NCBI RefSeq assembly: GCF_003063625.1
Contig: NZ_CP026604.1
Span: 3,760,065 to 3,824,064, forward strand
From: Saccharobesus litoralis
GTDB lineage: Bacteria; Pseudomonadota; Gammaproteobacteria; Enterobacterales; Alteromonadaceae
DNA length: 64,000 nt
Direction of reading: 5' to 3'
Both the position numbers and the translations under genes were made by a program. The notes under the pieces are model-generated. The model was not told the origin of the DNA, did no database searches, and saw only the letters and a program-made list of their open reading frames with translations. Of the stretch, positions 17,513 to 28,692 are shown one piece after another (positions within the stretch are counted from its first letter, which is position 1; every line of letters starts with the position of its first letter).

Positions 17513-19408
17513 TTAAATTTTGTCTAAGTATAAATAAAACGCGGCTTTTTCTGATGTTAAGTTTTGTTTATTGTCTGTAAACCAAGCCGTGATTTTTTGT
17601 TTGCCAGGTTTTAGCATGATATCGACTACGCAATGGGATGCACGTCCCCAAACTTTTTGTACATGCTTTTCACCATTCGCGTCAATGACACAAAACTGCT
17701 TTTGTACTGGCGTGGCTGCTGGAATATCATGAAAATAGGCTTTCACTTGATAATGTCCCGCTTTTTCTACATCGATATACCAAGGCAACGCGAAGTACTT
17801 ATCTTCTTCTGTTAACCAATGGATGTAATCATATTCTTCTGATGGCGATTGGTGCCCTATAAACCAAGGTACAGGCTGCTTATCGGGTACCTCCATCCAA
17901 TCCATGGCATTTAAACGAACAGGGTTTTCCGCAGGGTTGCCGACATGAATGTAACGATCTTTAAAACCCAGTTCGACATTTTCTTGCCACCAGTTTTGAT
18001 GTTTTTGCTTTAATAATGTTACAACGCTAGGGTGTTGTTTGGCGACGTTGACCTGTTGTGATGGATCGTTACGTAAATCAAACAGTTCACCTTTATTGTT
18101 AAATGTTACATAGCGCCAGTGTTTGTATGCAATGGCTGTTGGGCGTAATTGACTTGGGTGATATACACGCTGGTTGGTAATGATAACGCTACGACTATCA
18201 AGCTTATTATCTTTTCCTTCCTTTAACAGCTTAACTAAGCTTGTACCATCAAGGTTTGGCAATGATTGTTCACTACCCACTAAGTCCAATAGGGTAGGCA
18301 TAATGTCGTAGTGAGCGGTTAATGCGTCAATAGCCCCAGTTGTTAATTTGCCTTTAGGGTAAGAAATATAAAACGGAACGCGATGCCCGCCTTCGTGTAC
18401 CGATCCCTTATAGCCACGCATATTGCCATTGTGTATCCAATTAGGGTGTTTTTGGCTTAATTTCTCAATGTCAGGAAACTTTTTGCTATTTAACTTGGTA
18501 TTGTCCCACGTTGGTTTGAGTGAGCTACCATTGTCTGTCATATAGATAAAAATGGTGTTGTCTTCTTTACCGGACTGACGAATGAATTCACGTACTCTGC
18601 CCACTTCATCATCGATATAGGTGATCATGCCGTAAAAGCTAGCGGCAGTGCGAGCTAACCCTTTTTCGATATAGGGTTGAATATACTCTTCAGGCGCACG
18701 ATATGGGCCATGCGGTGCATTGAGTGGGATAAAGGTAAATAATGGTTTAGTGCGTGGTTTGCGCATATGCTCAAGAGCAGCATCAAACCAAACCTTGGTT
18801 GCATAACCTTGAGTTTTTTCTAGTTCACCATTTCTAAAATAAGTATCGTCGAACTGAGTATTGCCCCAATAGTCAGGTGTTTGACCTACGCCACCACCAC
18901 CATGGATAAAGACTTCATCAAAGCCTTGATCTTGAGGGCGATATGGGTAGTTGTCGCCTAAGTGCCATTTACCAAAAATAGCCGTGTCGTAACCTTGGTC
19001 TTTCAATGCTTCAGCCAAAGTGACATGTTCAGGGCCTAGCATATAGCGGCCAAGGATTGTATGCCAAACACCGGCTTTAAGTGAATGCTTACCGGTAAGT
19101 AAGGCCGAGCGAGTTGGTGAGCAGGTCGGGTCAACATGAAAGTTGGTTAAACGAGTACTTGTTTGAGCCAGCTTATCGATATTGGGTGTTTCTAGTATTG
19201 GATTGTTATTAAATCCAATATCGCCCCAGCCTTGGTCATCGGTAACAATAAATACGATATCAGGTTTGTCATTAGGTTGGGTAGATGTTGTATTGTGAGT
19301 TTTTTGTTTTAGATTGCTGGACTGCGTGTCTGGGGAAGAGCAAGCTGATAGTAGACAAAGCCCTAATGCTAATCCAAGTGCTGTTTTAATAGATGATAAC
19401 TTAGTCAT
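17513..19408 (-). CDS. Lipoprotein sulfatase with extra C-terminal domain
   Basis: This 631-residue S1-type sulfatase has lipobox LSAC (Cys23). The formylglycine motif is CSPTR with Cys96, and the metal ligands Asp57-Asp58 (TDDQGWGD), KWHLGD and TDNGS are present. Compared with its neighbour it has about 110 extra C-terminal residues (about 515-631) with beta-sandwich-like alternation (YQVKAYFHD, VVDIMLKPGKQKITAWF), possibly a carbohydrate-binding or structural module. It probably removes sulfate from the same kind of polysaccharide at a different position. Start ATG at 19408, 86 bases after the GH2 gene, from which it is separated by a strong terminator. Confidence 0.9.
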   Translation of the reverse strand: MTKLSSIKTALGLALGLCLLSACSSPDTQSSNLKQKTHNTTSTQPNDKPDIVFIVTDDQGWGDIGFNNNPILETPNIDKLAQTSTRLTNFHVDPTCSPTRSALLTGKHSLKAGVWHTILGRYMLGPEHVTLAEALKDQGYDTAIFGKWHLGDNYPYRPQDQGFDEVFIHGGGGVGQTPDYWGNTQFDDTYFRNGELEKTQGYATKVWFDAALEHMRKPRTKPLFTFIPLNAPHGPYRAPEEYIQPYIEKGLARTAASFYGMITYIDDEVGRVREFIRQSGKEDNTIFIYMTDNGSSLKPTWDNTKLNSKKFPDIEKLSQKHPNWIHNGNMRGYKGSVHEGGHRVPFYISYPKGKLTTGAIDALTAHYDIMPTLLDLVGSEQSLPNLDGTSLVKLLKEGKDNKLDSRSVIITNQRVYHPSQLRPTAIAYKHWRYVTFNNKGELFDLRNDPSQQVNVAKQHPSVVTLLKQKHQNWWQENVELGFKDRYIHVGNPAENPVRLNAMDWMEVPDKQPVPWFIGHQSPSEEYDYIHWLTEEDKYFALPWYIDVEKAGHYQVKAYFHDIPAATPVQKQFCVIDANGEKHVQKVWGRASHCVVDIMLKPGKQKITAWFTDNKQNLTSEKAAFYLYLDKI

Positions 19409-19448
19409 GTTTTTAAAGTATCTCGCTATTTATAAGCAAATTTTAGAT

Positions 19449-19481
19449 AAAAAAAGCCAGCAAACTCTATTTGCTGGCTTT
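19449..19481 (-). terminator. Rho-independent terminator of the GH2 gene
   Basis: A perfect 12-bp stem (AAAGCCAGCAAA / TTTGCTGGCTTT, 5-nt loop) on the minus strand is followed by a T run (plus-strand A run 19449-19455). It starts 13 bases past the GH2 stop, so the beta-galactosidase and the sulfatases are probably separate transcripts or joined only by readthrough. Confidence 0.85.
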
Positions 19482-19493
19482 AATTAAAAACGA

Positions 19494-22745
<3,252 letters not shown>

Positions 22746-22802
22746 TCAATTTCCAAAAAATAGAATAAATTATTGTAAAATTTAAATACTAAAACGAAAC
22801 TT

Positions 22803-22831
22803 TATATATAATCATTGTATCTCATTTACAA
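22803..22831 (-). promoter_or_regulatory. Candidate sigma70 promoter of the GH2 gene
   Basis: On the minus strand TTGTAA (22831-22826) and TATATA (22808-22803) are 17 bases apart. Transcription would begin near 22795, about 50 bases before the start codon. The region is AT-rich, so a chance match is possible. Confidence 0.4.
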
Positions 22832-22960
22832 AATGACAACAATTATTTTTAAGCAAGAAAGTGATACTTTGTGTAACTTAACATTGAAGTCACACCATTA
22901 GGTTAGTCGTTGATAAATAATTTATCTGAAATTGATTTAGTTGATATATAGTCAAAGCGA

Positions 22961-23157
22961 TCAGGTTTTAGGGGCAGGTTTCTAGTTCCAGACGAAACCT
23001 AAGTACCTACATCCATGTAGGCAAAGCCGTCAAGCTTCGAATCCCCATGAGCATATGCTCTATTATGTGATTGGGGTTGCCTAAAGGGATTTAGGTAGTA
23101 GGACGACGCAGGAGCCAAAGTCGAGAGTAAGCGCAGACAATGAACCATAAGACCTGA
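22961..23157 (+). other. Structured multi-hairpin element upstream of the mutarotase gene
   Basis: TCAGGTTTTA (22961-22970) pairs with TAAGACCTGA (23148-23157) over 10 pairs including one G-U, closing a 197-base region. Inside are AGGTTTC/GAAACCT (22976-23000), CCTACAT/ATGTAGG (23006-23021), CCCC/GGGG (23043-23046 with 23073-23076) around the palindrome GAGCATATGCTC (23049-23060), and CCTAAA/TTTAGG (23080-23095). The whole lies in a 442-base gap (22746-23187) and ends 31 bases before the mutarotase ATG. It could be a structured 5' leader, a small RNA or a dispersed palindromic repeat; sequence alone does not decide. Confidence 0.5.
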
Positions 23158-23187
23158 GCGAGAAGACTATAAATAAGAGGAACAAAC

Positions 23188-23544
23188 ATGTCAGAGCGTA
23201 ATCGCTATTGTTTAGCTGTAGATTTAAATGATGATGAGCAGCTTATCGCTGAATATATTGAATACCATAAGCCTGAAAATGCGTGGCCGCAAATAACGCA
23301 AAATATGCGTGAGTTGGGCATTTTAGATATGGAAATTTATTTACTAGGTGATCGGCTATTTATGATCATGGAAACCACTCCAGAGTTTGATCCAAACCAA
23401 GCGCCATTAACCGAAGAAGGGCGTTTGAAATCAGAAGAATGGGAACAGTTAATGTGGAAATATCAAAAACCACTCAAGTGGGCAAAACCGGGAGAAAAAT
23501 GGGTCAAAATGGAAAAAATATACGATTTGAAAAACGCGCTTTAA
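23188..23544 (+). CDS. L-rhamnose/L-fucose mutarotase family protein (DUF718)
   Basis: This 118-residue protein belongs to the dimeric alpha/beta-barrel mutarotase family of RhaM: CLAVDLNDD at the N terminus, IEYHKPENAWPQI with the conserved His near residue 33, IYLLGDRLFMIME in the middle, and EEWEQLMWKYQ then KWVKMEKIYDL at the end. RhaM interconverts anomers of 6-deoxyhexoses in the cytoplasm. Several marine homologues are believed to act on fucose, so the sugar is left open. A good AGAGGAA ribosome site is present. The gene is isolated between a structured element and a MITE-like element. Confidence 0.85.
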   Translation: MSERNRYCLAVDLNDDEQLIAEYIEYHKPENAWPQITQNMRELGILDMEIYLLGDRLFMIMETTPEFDPNQAPLTEEGRLKSEEWEQLMWKYQKPLKWAKPGEKWVKMEKIYDLKNAL

Positions 23545-23567
23545 TATTTAACCATTCGATTTAGCAT

Positions 23568-23735
23568 AAACCTACAACGAATTAAAACCTAAAATAAGAT
23601 AAATGGTTTACGCCATGAGGAAAGCGTGCATTTAACAATATAAGTGAACGCTTTCGCCGTGGCATTGAGATGATTTTGCATGCAATTGGTTCGTATATAT
23701 TTCGTCTCTAGGCTTTAATTATTAGTTGTAGGTTT
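23568..23735. repeat. 168-bp MITE-like palindromic element
   Basis: AAACCTACAAC (23568-23578) and GTTGTAGGTTT (23725-23735) are perfect 11-bp terminal inverted repeats. A second block, ATTAAAACCTA (23581-23591) and TAGGCTTTAAT (23709-23719), pairs at 10 of 11 positions. Near the centre GCCATG-AGG-AAAGCGT pairs with ACGCTTT-CGC-CGTGGC. The element has no coding frame and fills the first half of the 405-base gap 23545-23949. It starts 23 bases past the mutarotase stop and could also end its transcript. No clear target-site duplication is seen. Confidence 0.65.
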
Positions 23736-23804
23736 CATGTAAACTCAACTGTATTCTATTGTGGGATACCTTTTTGTTTTCGCATGAAAAAATAAAAAAT
23801 AATA

Positions 23805-23814
23805 CATACGTATG
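23805..23814. promoter_or_regulatory. Palindrome upstream of the DUF1080 gene
   Basis: CATACGTATG is a perfect 10-base palindrome 135 bases before the DUF1080 start codon. It may be an operator for a dimeric regulator, but a palindrome this short can occur by chance in AT-rich DNA. Confidence 0.25.
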
Positions 23815-23949
23815 AGATTTTATTTTAGCAGTAGAAATACTTATATTGGGCTGTCCAGCTCTTGTTAAAAAAATGTATTCTTATACAAATAATAATAAAA
23901 ATTGTGATTTCGCATACGCAACGCTAACGACACAAATAAAGAAGAGACA

Positions 23950-24684
23950 ATGAACAACAAATTATTTTACTCAGCATTATTAACTACGTTTGTCGCGTTC
24001 AATGCGGCCGCTAAAGATAAAAAAATTGATCCCAAATGGACTGAGCAATGGGACCCAGAGCCAAGAGTTGTTGAACCAGGCCCTGTTCCGTCTGATGCGA
24101 TAGTGTTATTTGATGGCACCAATATGGATGCTTGGCAACATGGTAATGGTGATCCAGTTAAATGGACCATAGAAGATGGGGCAGTGACCGTACTACCTAA
24201 ATCTAAAGGCATTAAAACCAAACAAAAATTTTGTGATATGCAATTGCATATTGAGTGGCGATCACCTGAAAAAGTGAAAAATAAATCAGGTCAAGGCCTA
24301 GGTAATAGTGGCATATTTTTACAAAGCAGATACGAAGTTCAAATTTTAAATTCATACCAAAATCGTACCTATGCCAATGGTCAAGCCGGCGCTATTTATA
24401 AACAAACCCCACCGTTAGTTAACGCGATGAAGCCGACAGGTGAATGGCAGACTTATGATATTTTATATCAAGCGCCGCGCTTTGATGATGATGGTGATTT
24501 GATTAAAAAAGCACATGTTACTGTGCTCCACAATGGCATAGTTATTCAAAACCATACCGAGATCCAAGGACCCACTCTGTACCGAGGCATACCCCAGTAT
24601 AAAGCCCATGGCTGTGAATCATTTTACTTGCAAGACCATAGCGATAAAGTGAGCTTCCGTAATATTTGGGTGCGCGAGCTTTAA
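23950..24684 (+). CDS. Exported DUF1080 (3-keto-disaccharide hydrolase family) protein
   Basis: This 244-residue protein has a signal peptide (MNNKLFYSALLTTFVAFNAAA) and one concanavalin-like DUF1080 domain. Typical segments are IVLFDGTNMDAWQHG (about residues 53-67), KSKGIKTKQKFCDMQLHIEW, GNSGIFLQSRYEVQIL (about 118-133) and the end FRNIWVREL. Members are exported and linked to polysaccharide or 3-keto-glycoside breakdown. The reaction here is not established. It has a GAAGAG ribosome site and a strong terminator, so it is a single-gene unit between the galactan genes and the ebo cluster. Confidence 0.88.
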   Translation: MNNKLFYSALLTTFVAFNAAAKDKKIDPKWTEQWDPEPRVVEPGPVPSDAIVLFDGTNMDAWQHGNGDPVKWTIEDGAVTVLPKSKGIKTKQKFCDMQLHIEWRSPEKVKNKSGQGLGNSGIFLQSRYEVQILNSYQNRTYANGQAGAIYKQTPPLVNAMKPTGEWQTYDILYQAPRFDDDGDLIKKAHVTVLHNGIVIQNHTEIQGPTLYRGIPQYKAHGCESFYLQDHSDKVSFRNIWVREL

Positions 24685-24836
24685 TTAATGTTTAAGTTTA
24701 AAGCTTATCAATTTTTTACATTTAATATATGGTGTGCACTTTATAAATATGTTACAAAGTAACAATTCATATATGAATGTGACGATTAACTCAATTTTTC
24801 GCTAGGATAGCGGCTGTTTTTAATCAGTCTGATAGG

Positions 24837-24867
24837 AGAGCGCGTTTGAGGCGCTCTTGTTTTTTTA
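24837..24867 (+). terminator. Rho-independent terminator between DUF1080 gene and ebo cluster
   Basis: AGAGCGC / GCGCTCT (7-bp stem, 7-nt loop) is followed by TGTTTTTTT. It insulates the ebo cluster, which starts at 24920. Confidence 0.8.
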
Positions 24868-24919
24868 TACCTTAGATATACGTGACCATTTTTAGTCGAG
24901 ATCTTTAGTCGAGGTTACT

Positions 24920-26095
24920 ATGACAAAAGCCAATGTTTATTCTCATGCGGCATTCGATCCCCACACCGCTTTTCACATTCAGCAAAAGTTTACAGTTAGT
25001 TTTGACTATCCAGTTATTTTTACGCGAGACGCTTTTAGTCCAGACAATCAAGGGCTAGCTAAGTTAATCGACAACCTTGATGAACAGCCGAAAATTTTAC
25101 CTGTTATTGATTCCGAGGTAGATAAATGTCATCCACTGTTGACCGAGCAAATTGAAAGTTACTTTGACTCAATTGACATCGAGGTATTGCCATACATAGT
25201 CATTGACGGTGGCGAAGCTTGTAAAAATGATCCGCAATTAACGGATACCATTTATGCTGCAGTTGAGGAGCACGCAATTGACAGGCATTCGTATATTTTA
25301 GTGATAGGTGGTGGGGCGGTTGTTGATGCTGTTGGTTATGCGGCTGCAACTGCGCATCGTGGCATTCGATTAATTCGCATGCCTTCAACCGTATTAGGGC
25401 AAAATGACGCTGGAGTCGGTGTTAAAAATGCGATTAATTATCACAAACGTAAAAACTATTTAGGAACTTTTGTCCCGCCACATGCTGTCGTTAACGACTT
25501 TTCGTTGCTCCAAACCTTGTCAGTTCGTGATAAGCGCGCAGGTATTGCCGAGGCAATTAAAGTTGCGTTGATTAAAGATAGCCACTTTTTTGATGAACTG
25601 TATCAACAGCGAAATGCATTAGCTCTCTTTGAAAATAGCGCGATGGAAAATATGATTATTAAAGGCGCTAAGTGGCATCTAAATCATATAGCGACTAATG
25701 GTGATCCGTTTGAGTACGGGTCAGCTCGGCCACTCGATTTTGGCCATTGGTCGGCGCACAAATTAGAAGAGCTATCAAACAGTGATTTACGTCACGGTGA
25801 AGCGGTGGCTATCGGTATTGCGATGGACAGCATTTATTCACACAAAGCCGGACATTTAGCCGAACAGGATATGCGAAAAATACTCGATCTATTGATTGAG
25901 TTAGGCTTTGATCTTCAGCATCCTGCATTAGCTAAACTTAATGTTGAGCAAGCCCTTAATGAGTTTAAAGAGCATTTAGGTGGGCGCCTATGTATTACTT
26001 TATTAAGTGAGTTAGGCACAGGCTTTGAAGTGAATACAATCGATAGCCAAATGATGTGTGAATCAATTGCTTATTTAACCGATTACATCACTTAA
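24920..26095 (+). CDS. eboD: EboD, 3-dehydroquinate synthase-like sugar phosphate cyclase
   Basis: This 391-residue protein belongs to the dehydroquinate synthase superfamily: nucleotide-binding GGGAVVDAVGYAA (about residues 137-149), RMPSTVLGQNDAGVGVKNAIN (spoken of as the substrate loop), EAIKVALIKD (about 213-222), and the metal-binding histidines in DFGHWSAHKLE and LRHGEAVA. Such enzymes cyclise sugar phosphates in an NAD-dependent reaction. It is not the shikimate-pathway AroB by context: it heads a gene set D-C-A-B-E-F that matches the ebo cluster. The product made by EboD is unknown. The start has a GAGG site. Confidence 0.88.
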   Translation: MTKANVYSHAAFDPHTAFHIQQKFTVSFDYPVIFTRDAFSPDNQGLAKLIDNLDEQPKILPVIDSEVDKCHPLLTEQIESYFDSIDIEVLPYIVIDGGEACKNDPQLTDTIYAAVEEHAIDRHSYILVIGGGAVVDAVGYAAATAHRGIRLIRMPSTVLGQNDAGVGVKNAINYHKRKNYLGTFVPPHAVVNDFSLLQTLSVRDKRAGIAEAIKVALIKDSHFFDELYQQRNALALFENSAMENMIIKGAKWHLNHIATNGDPFEYGSARPLDFGHWSAHKLEELSNSDLRHGEAVAIGIAMDSIYSHKAGHLAEQDMRKILDLLIELGFDLQHPALAKLNVEQALNEFKEHLGGRLCITLLSELGTGFEVNTIDSQMMCESIAYLTDYIT

Positions 26096-26108
26096 ACTTG
26101 CTGACATA

Positions 26109-26999
26109 ATGAATGTGAAAATCCAATCCTATATTCAGCTGTTACGCCTACCTAATGGCATTACAGCTGTCTCTAATATTTTAGCCGCGGGCGTCATTGT
26201 AAGCGCAGGCCAACTTCCTACTTCAATTGTCTTTTTATGTCTGGCCAGTTTATTTATCTATTACGCGGGAATGATCTTTAATGATTGTTTTGATGTTAAA
26301 GAAGATGCGCAAGATAGACCAGACAGACCTATTCCTAGTGGCAACATCAAACTATCAAGCGCTTGGTTATTGGCCAGTGGATTGATGGTGTTGGGTGTGA
26401 TTATTTCTAGTTTTGTTAGCCTTATTGCACTTTATGCCGCTATCGGATTGAGCATTTTGGTTTTGTTGTACGATGGTGTTGTTAAACAAGGCTTATTCGG
26501 CGCGTTGACAATGGGAGCCTGCCGATATGCCAACTGGCTGTTAGGCGCGGCAATTGTCGCAAGTAGCATTAGTTCAGGTTTGGGGTGGATTATTGCATTA
26601 CCCATTGGCTTTTATATTGCGGGTTTAACCTTTTTGAGTAAGCAAGAAGTGGATGCGGCAAATGTGAAAGCAATAAATATTACGGCTTTACTGCTATTTT
26701 TTAGCTTACTGTCTGTACTTTTTATTATTTGGACTCAGCTAGAAAGTCCCAATTGGCAGTGCTTAGTATTGAGCTTGGCGACGTTGGGGCTAGCCTCTCC
26801 TTTAGTCCAGCGGACAATAGCCGTTAAACGAGACTTTACCCCGCAAAATATTCAACGCATGATAGGTTGGATGATTATTGCCATTATTCCGTTTGACGCG
26901 TTTATGGTGGCGCTATTTGGCCATTACGGTTGGGCAGTCGCAATTTTATTACTTTTACCTTTATGTCGCTGGCTTAGTCGCTATGCTTATATGACTTAA
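26109..26999 (+). CDS. eboC: EboC, UbiA-like prenyltransferase
   Basis: This 296-residue polytopic membrane protein of the UbiA family has the first aspartate-rich motif NDCFDVKED (about residues 58-66), which binds the Mg-prenyl diphosphate, followed by DRPIPSG. The second motif, usually DxxxD, is altered to SKQEVDAAN (about 177-185). It should attach a prenyl chain to an acceptor in the inner membrane, perhaps the EboD product. It lies 13 bases after eboD. Confidence 0.88.
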   Translation: MNVKIQSYIQLLRLPNGITAVSNILAAGVIVSAGQLPTSIVFLCLASLFIYYAGMIFNDCFDVKEDAQDRPDRPIPSGNIKLSSAWLLASGLMVLGVIISSFVSLIALYAAIGLSILVLLYDGVVKQGLFGALTMGACRYANWLLGAAIVASSISSGLGWIIALPIGFYIAGLTFLSKQEVDAANVKAINITALLLFFSLLSVLFIIWTQLESPNWQCLVLSLATLGLASPLVQRTIAVKRDFTPQNIQRMIGWMIIAIIPFDAFMVALFGHYGWAVAILLLLPLCRWLSRYAYMT

Positions 27000-27026
27000 C
27001 TTAAATCGTTTATCCTAATTGTCATT

Positions 27027-27770
27027 ATGTTAAAAATCCGTTTAGAGCAGATCTACAAACATTGTACTGAACAACAAAAAAGCTGGCTTAATAAAGCGCT
27101 ACAGACTTTAGATAGCACGGAAGATGTTGAAAACGACATATTAAATTTGTCGGTTGTGGTCAAACGAAAATTTGGCGAGGGAGTTTGCCCATTAGAGGGT
27201 TTTAGCCACTTTAATCTAGCTGAATTTATTCGTTTGCTATTATTAAATCAGTGTCAAAATATGCCTATTGCACTGTTGGCTAAACATTATTATCAGTTTG
27301 GTGATGAAACAGAAAAATGCGCATTACTTAAAGGTTTACCCTATATTGATGAGTGCGGCAGTGCCGTACAAACGGCCATTAAAGCTTGCCGTTGTAATAG
27401 CTTGGTTGAATTTTCAGCAATCGCGTTAAGTAATCCTTATCCTGCTCAGTTTTTTCCGGAACTTAACTTTAATCAATTAGTCTTAAAGTCCTTGTTTATG
27501 GGGCTGGAAATTAGCCAAATACACTCAATAGAACAAAGACTTAACGCAAAACTCAGTAATATGTGCTTTGCGTATGCGGTAGAACAAGCCTTGGCAGAGC
27601 GGAATTTACCCGCTTCCGTTTGGTTAGCGGTAACCCTTGATGAATTAGATGAAGACAATCGCAAACAATTTGAACAGTATGCAAAACATTACTATCAATT
27701 AGATGAGGCACATCGCCAGCAATTAGATAATTTAATCAGTCAGCAATCATTATCATTACAATTAAGCTAG
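27027..27770 (+). CDS. eboA: EboA domain protein
   Basis: This 247-residue, largely helical protein matches the EboA family in size, helical pattern (repeated LLLNQCQN, CALLKGLPYIDE, ARFF-like segments) and position. No catalytic motif is visible, and there is no signal peptide. EboA has no known activity; in cyanobacteria the eboABCEF genes are needed for moving the scytonemin precursor to the periplasm. The family call relies on the neighbours as much as on the sequence. Confidence 0.75.
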   Translation: MLKIRLEQIYKHCTEQQKSWLNKALQTLDSTEDVENDILNLSVVVKRKFGEGVCPLEGFSHFNLAEFIRLLLLNQCQNMPIALLAKHYYQFGDETEKCALLKGLPYIDECGSAVQTAIKACRCNSLVEFSAIALSNPYPAQFFPELNFNQLVLKSLFMGLEISQIHSIEQRLNAKLSNMCFAYAVEQALAERNLPASVWLAVTLDELDEDNRKQFEQYAKHYYQLDEAHRQQLDNLISQQSLSLQLS

Positions 27771-27795
27771 CTGATATATGACTTAAGGAATAAAA

Positions 27796-28689
27796 ATGAA
27801 ATACGTTGATCCGCATATCCACATGTTTTCTCGCACGACCGATGATTATCAAAATATGGCGGCAGCAGGCATTGTCGCAGTCGTTGAACCAGCCTTTTGG
27901 TTAGGTCAACCACGTACCCAAATAGGTTCGTTCATTGATTATTTTGATACTTTGATCGGTTGGGAGCACTTTCGTGCGTCACAGTTCGGGATCCAACATT
28001 ATTGTACTATGGGCTTAAACCCCAAAGAATCGAATGACATTGAATTGGCTGAAGCGGTAATGAAGATGCTGCCGCGTTATTGTCAAAAAGATAACGTAGT
28101 CGCTGTCGGTGAGATTGGTTACGACGATATGACACCTGCCGAGGACAGGTTTTTTGCTGAGCATTTAGAACTCGCAAAAGATCAAGAGTTGCCTGTGCTA
28201 GTGCACACACCACACCGTGACAAAGTTAATGGCACCAAGCGTACTATTGACGTTATCCGTGAAAGTGGTATCGCAGAAGAAATGGTTATTATTGACCATT
28301 TAAATGAACAAACTTTGCCTTTGGTATTAGAGACTGATTGTTGGCGCGGTCACAGTATTTATCCCAATACTAAAATGTCTGAACCAAGAATGGTTGCGCT
28401 GTTAAAAGAATACGGCTTGGAAAAAATGATTATTAATAGCGCCGCCGATTGGGGCATTAGTGATCCATTAAAAGTACCTAAAACGGCCCAAGCTATGTTA
28501 GAAGCCGGCTTTACAGAAAAAGAAGTTGAATTGGTAACATTTGAAAACCCAATCAACTTTTTTGCACAAAGTGGTCGTATTTCTCTCGACTCAGTTAAGA
28601 AAACGACCATTGACCAAACTAAAACGTACAAGGATAATCGGGTTACCCGAGGTCAAACGCCCATCGTCGAACAAGGTGACGATAGTTAA
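27796..28689 (+). CDS. eboB: EboB, TatD-family metal-dependent hydrolase
   Basis: This 297-residue amidohydrolase-fold protein has an HxH metal motif in DPHIHMF (residues 5-11), GEIGYDD (near 107), LVHTPHRD (near 135) and IIDHLNE (near 165), all in the TatD order. It belongs to the EboB branch by position in the cluster. A GGAAT ribosome site precedes it, and eboE starts 3 bases after the stop. The substrate is unknown. Confidence 0.87.
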   Translation: MKYVDPHIHMFSRTTDDYQNMAAAGIVAVVEPAFWLGQPRTQIGSFIDYFDTLIGWEHFRASQFGIQHYCTMGLNPKESNDIELAEAVMKMLPRYCQKDNVVAVGEIGYDDMTPAEDRFFAEHLELAKDQELPVLVHTPHRDKVNGTKRTIDVIRESGIAEEMVIIDHLNEQTLPLVLETDCWRGHSIYPNTKMSEPRMVALLKEYGLEKMIINSAADWGISDPLKVPKTAQAMLEAGFTEKEVELVTFENPINFFAQSGRISLDSVKKTTIDQTKTYKDNRVTRGQTPIVEQGDDS

Positions 28690-28692
28690 TCA

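Noticed and set aside
23034-23048. tRNA-like string TTCGAATCCCC
   Set aside because: It resembles a T loop with the 3' arm, but the preceding bases cannot form the T stem and no anticodon or acceptor stem fits. The CCCC pairs better with GGGG at 23073-23076.
24920-26095. Shikimate-pathway aroB
   Set aside because: No aroK or other shikimate gene is adjacent, and the five following genes match the ebo set.
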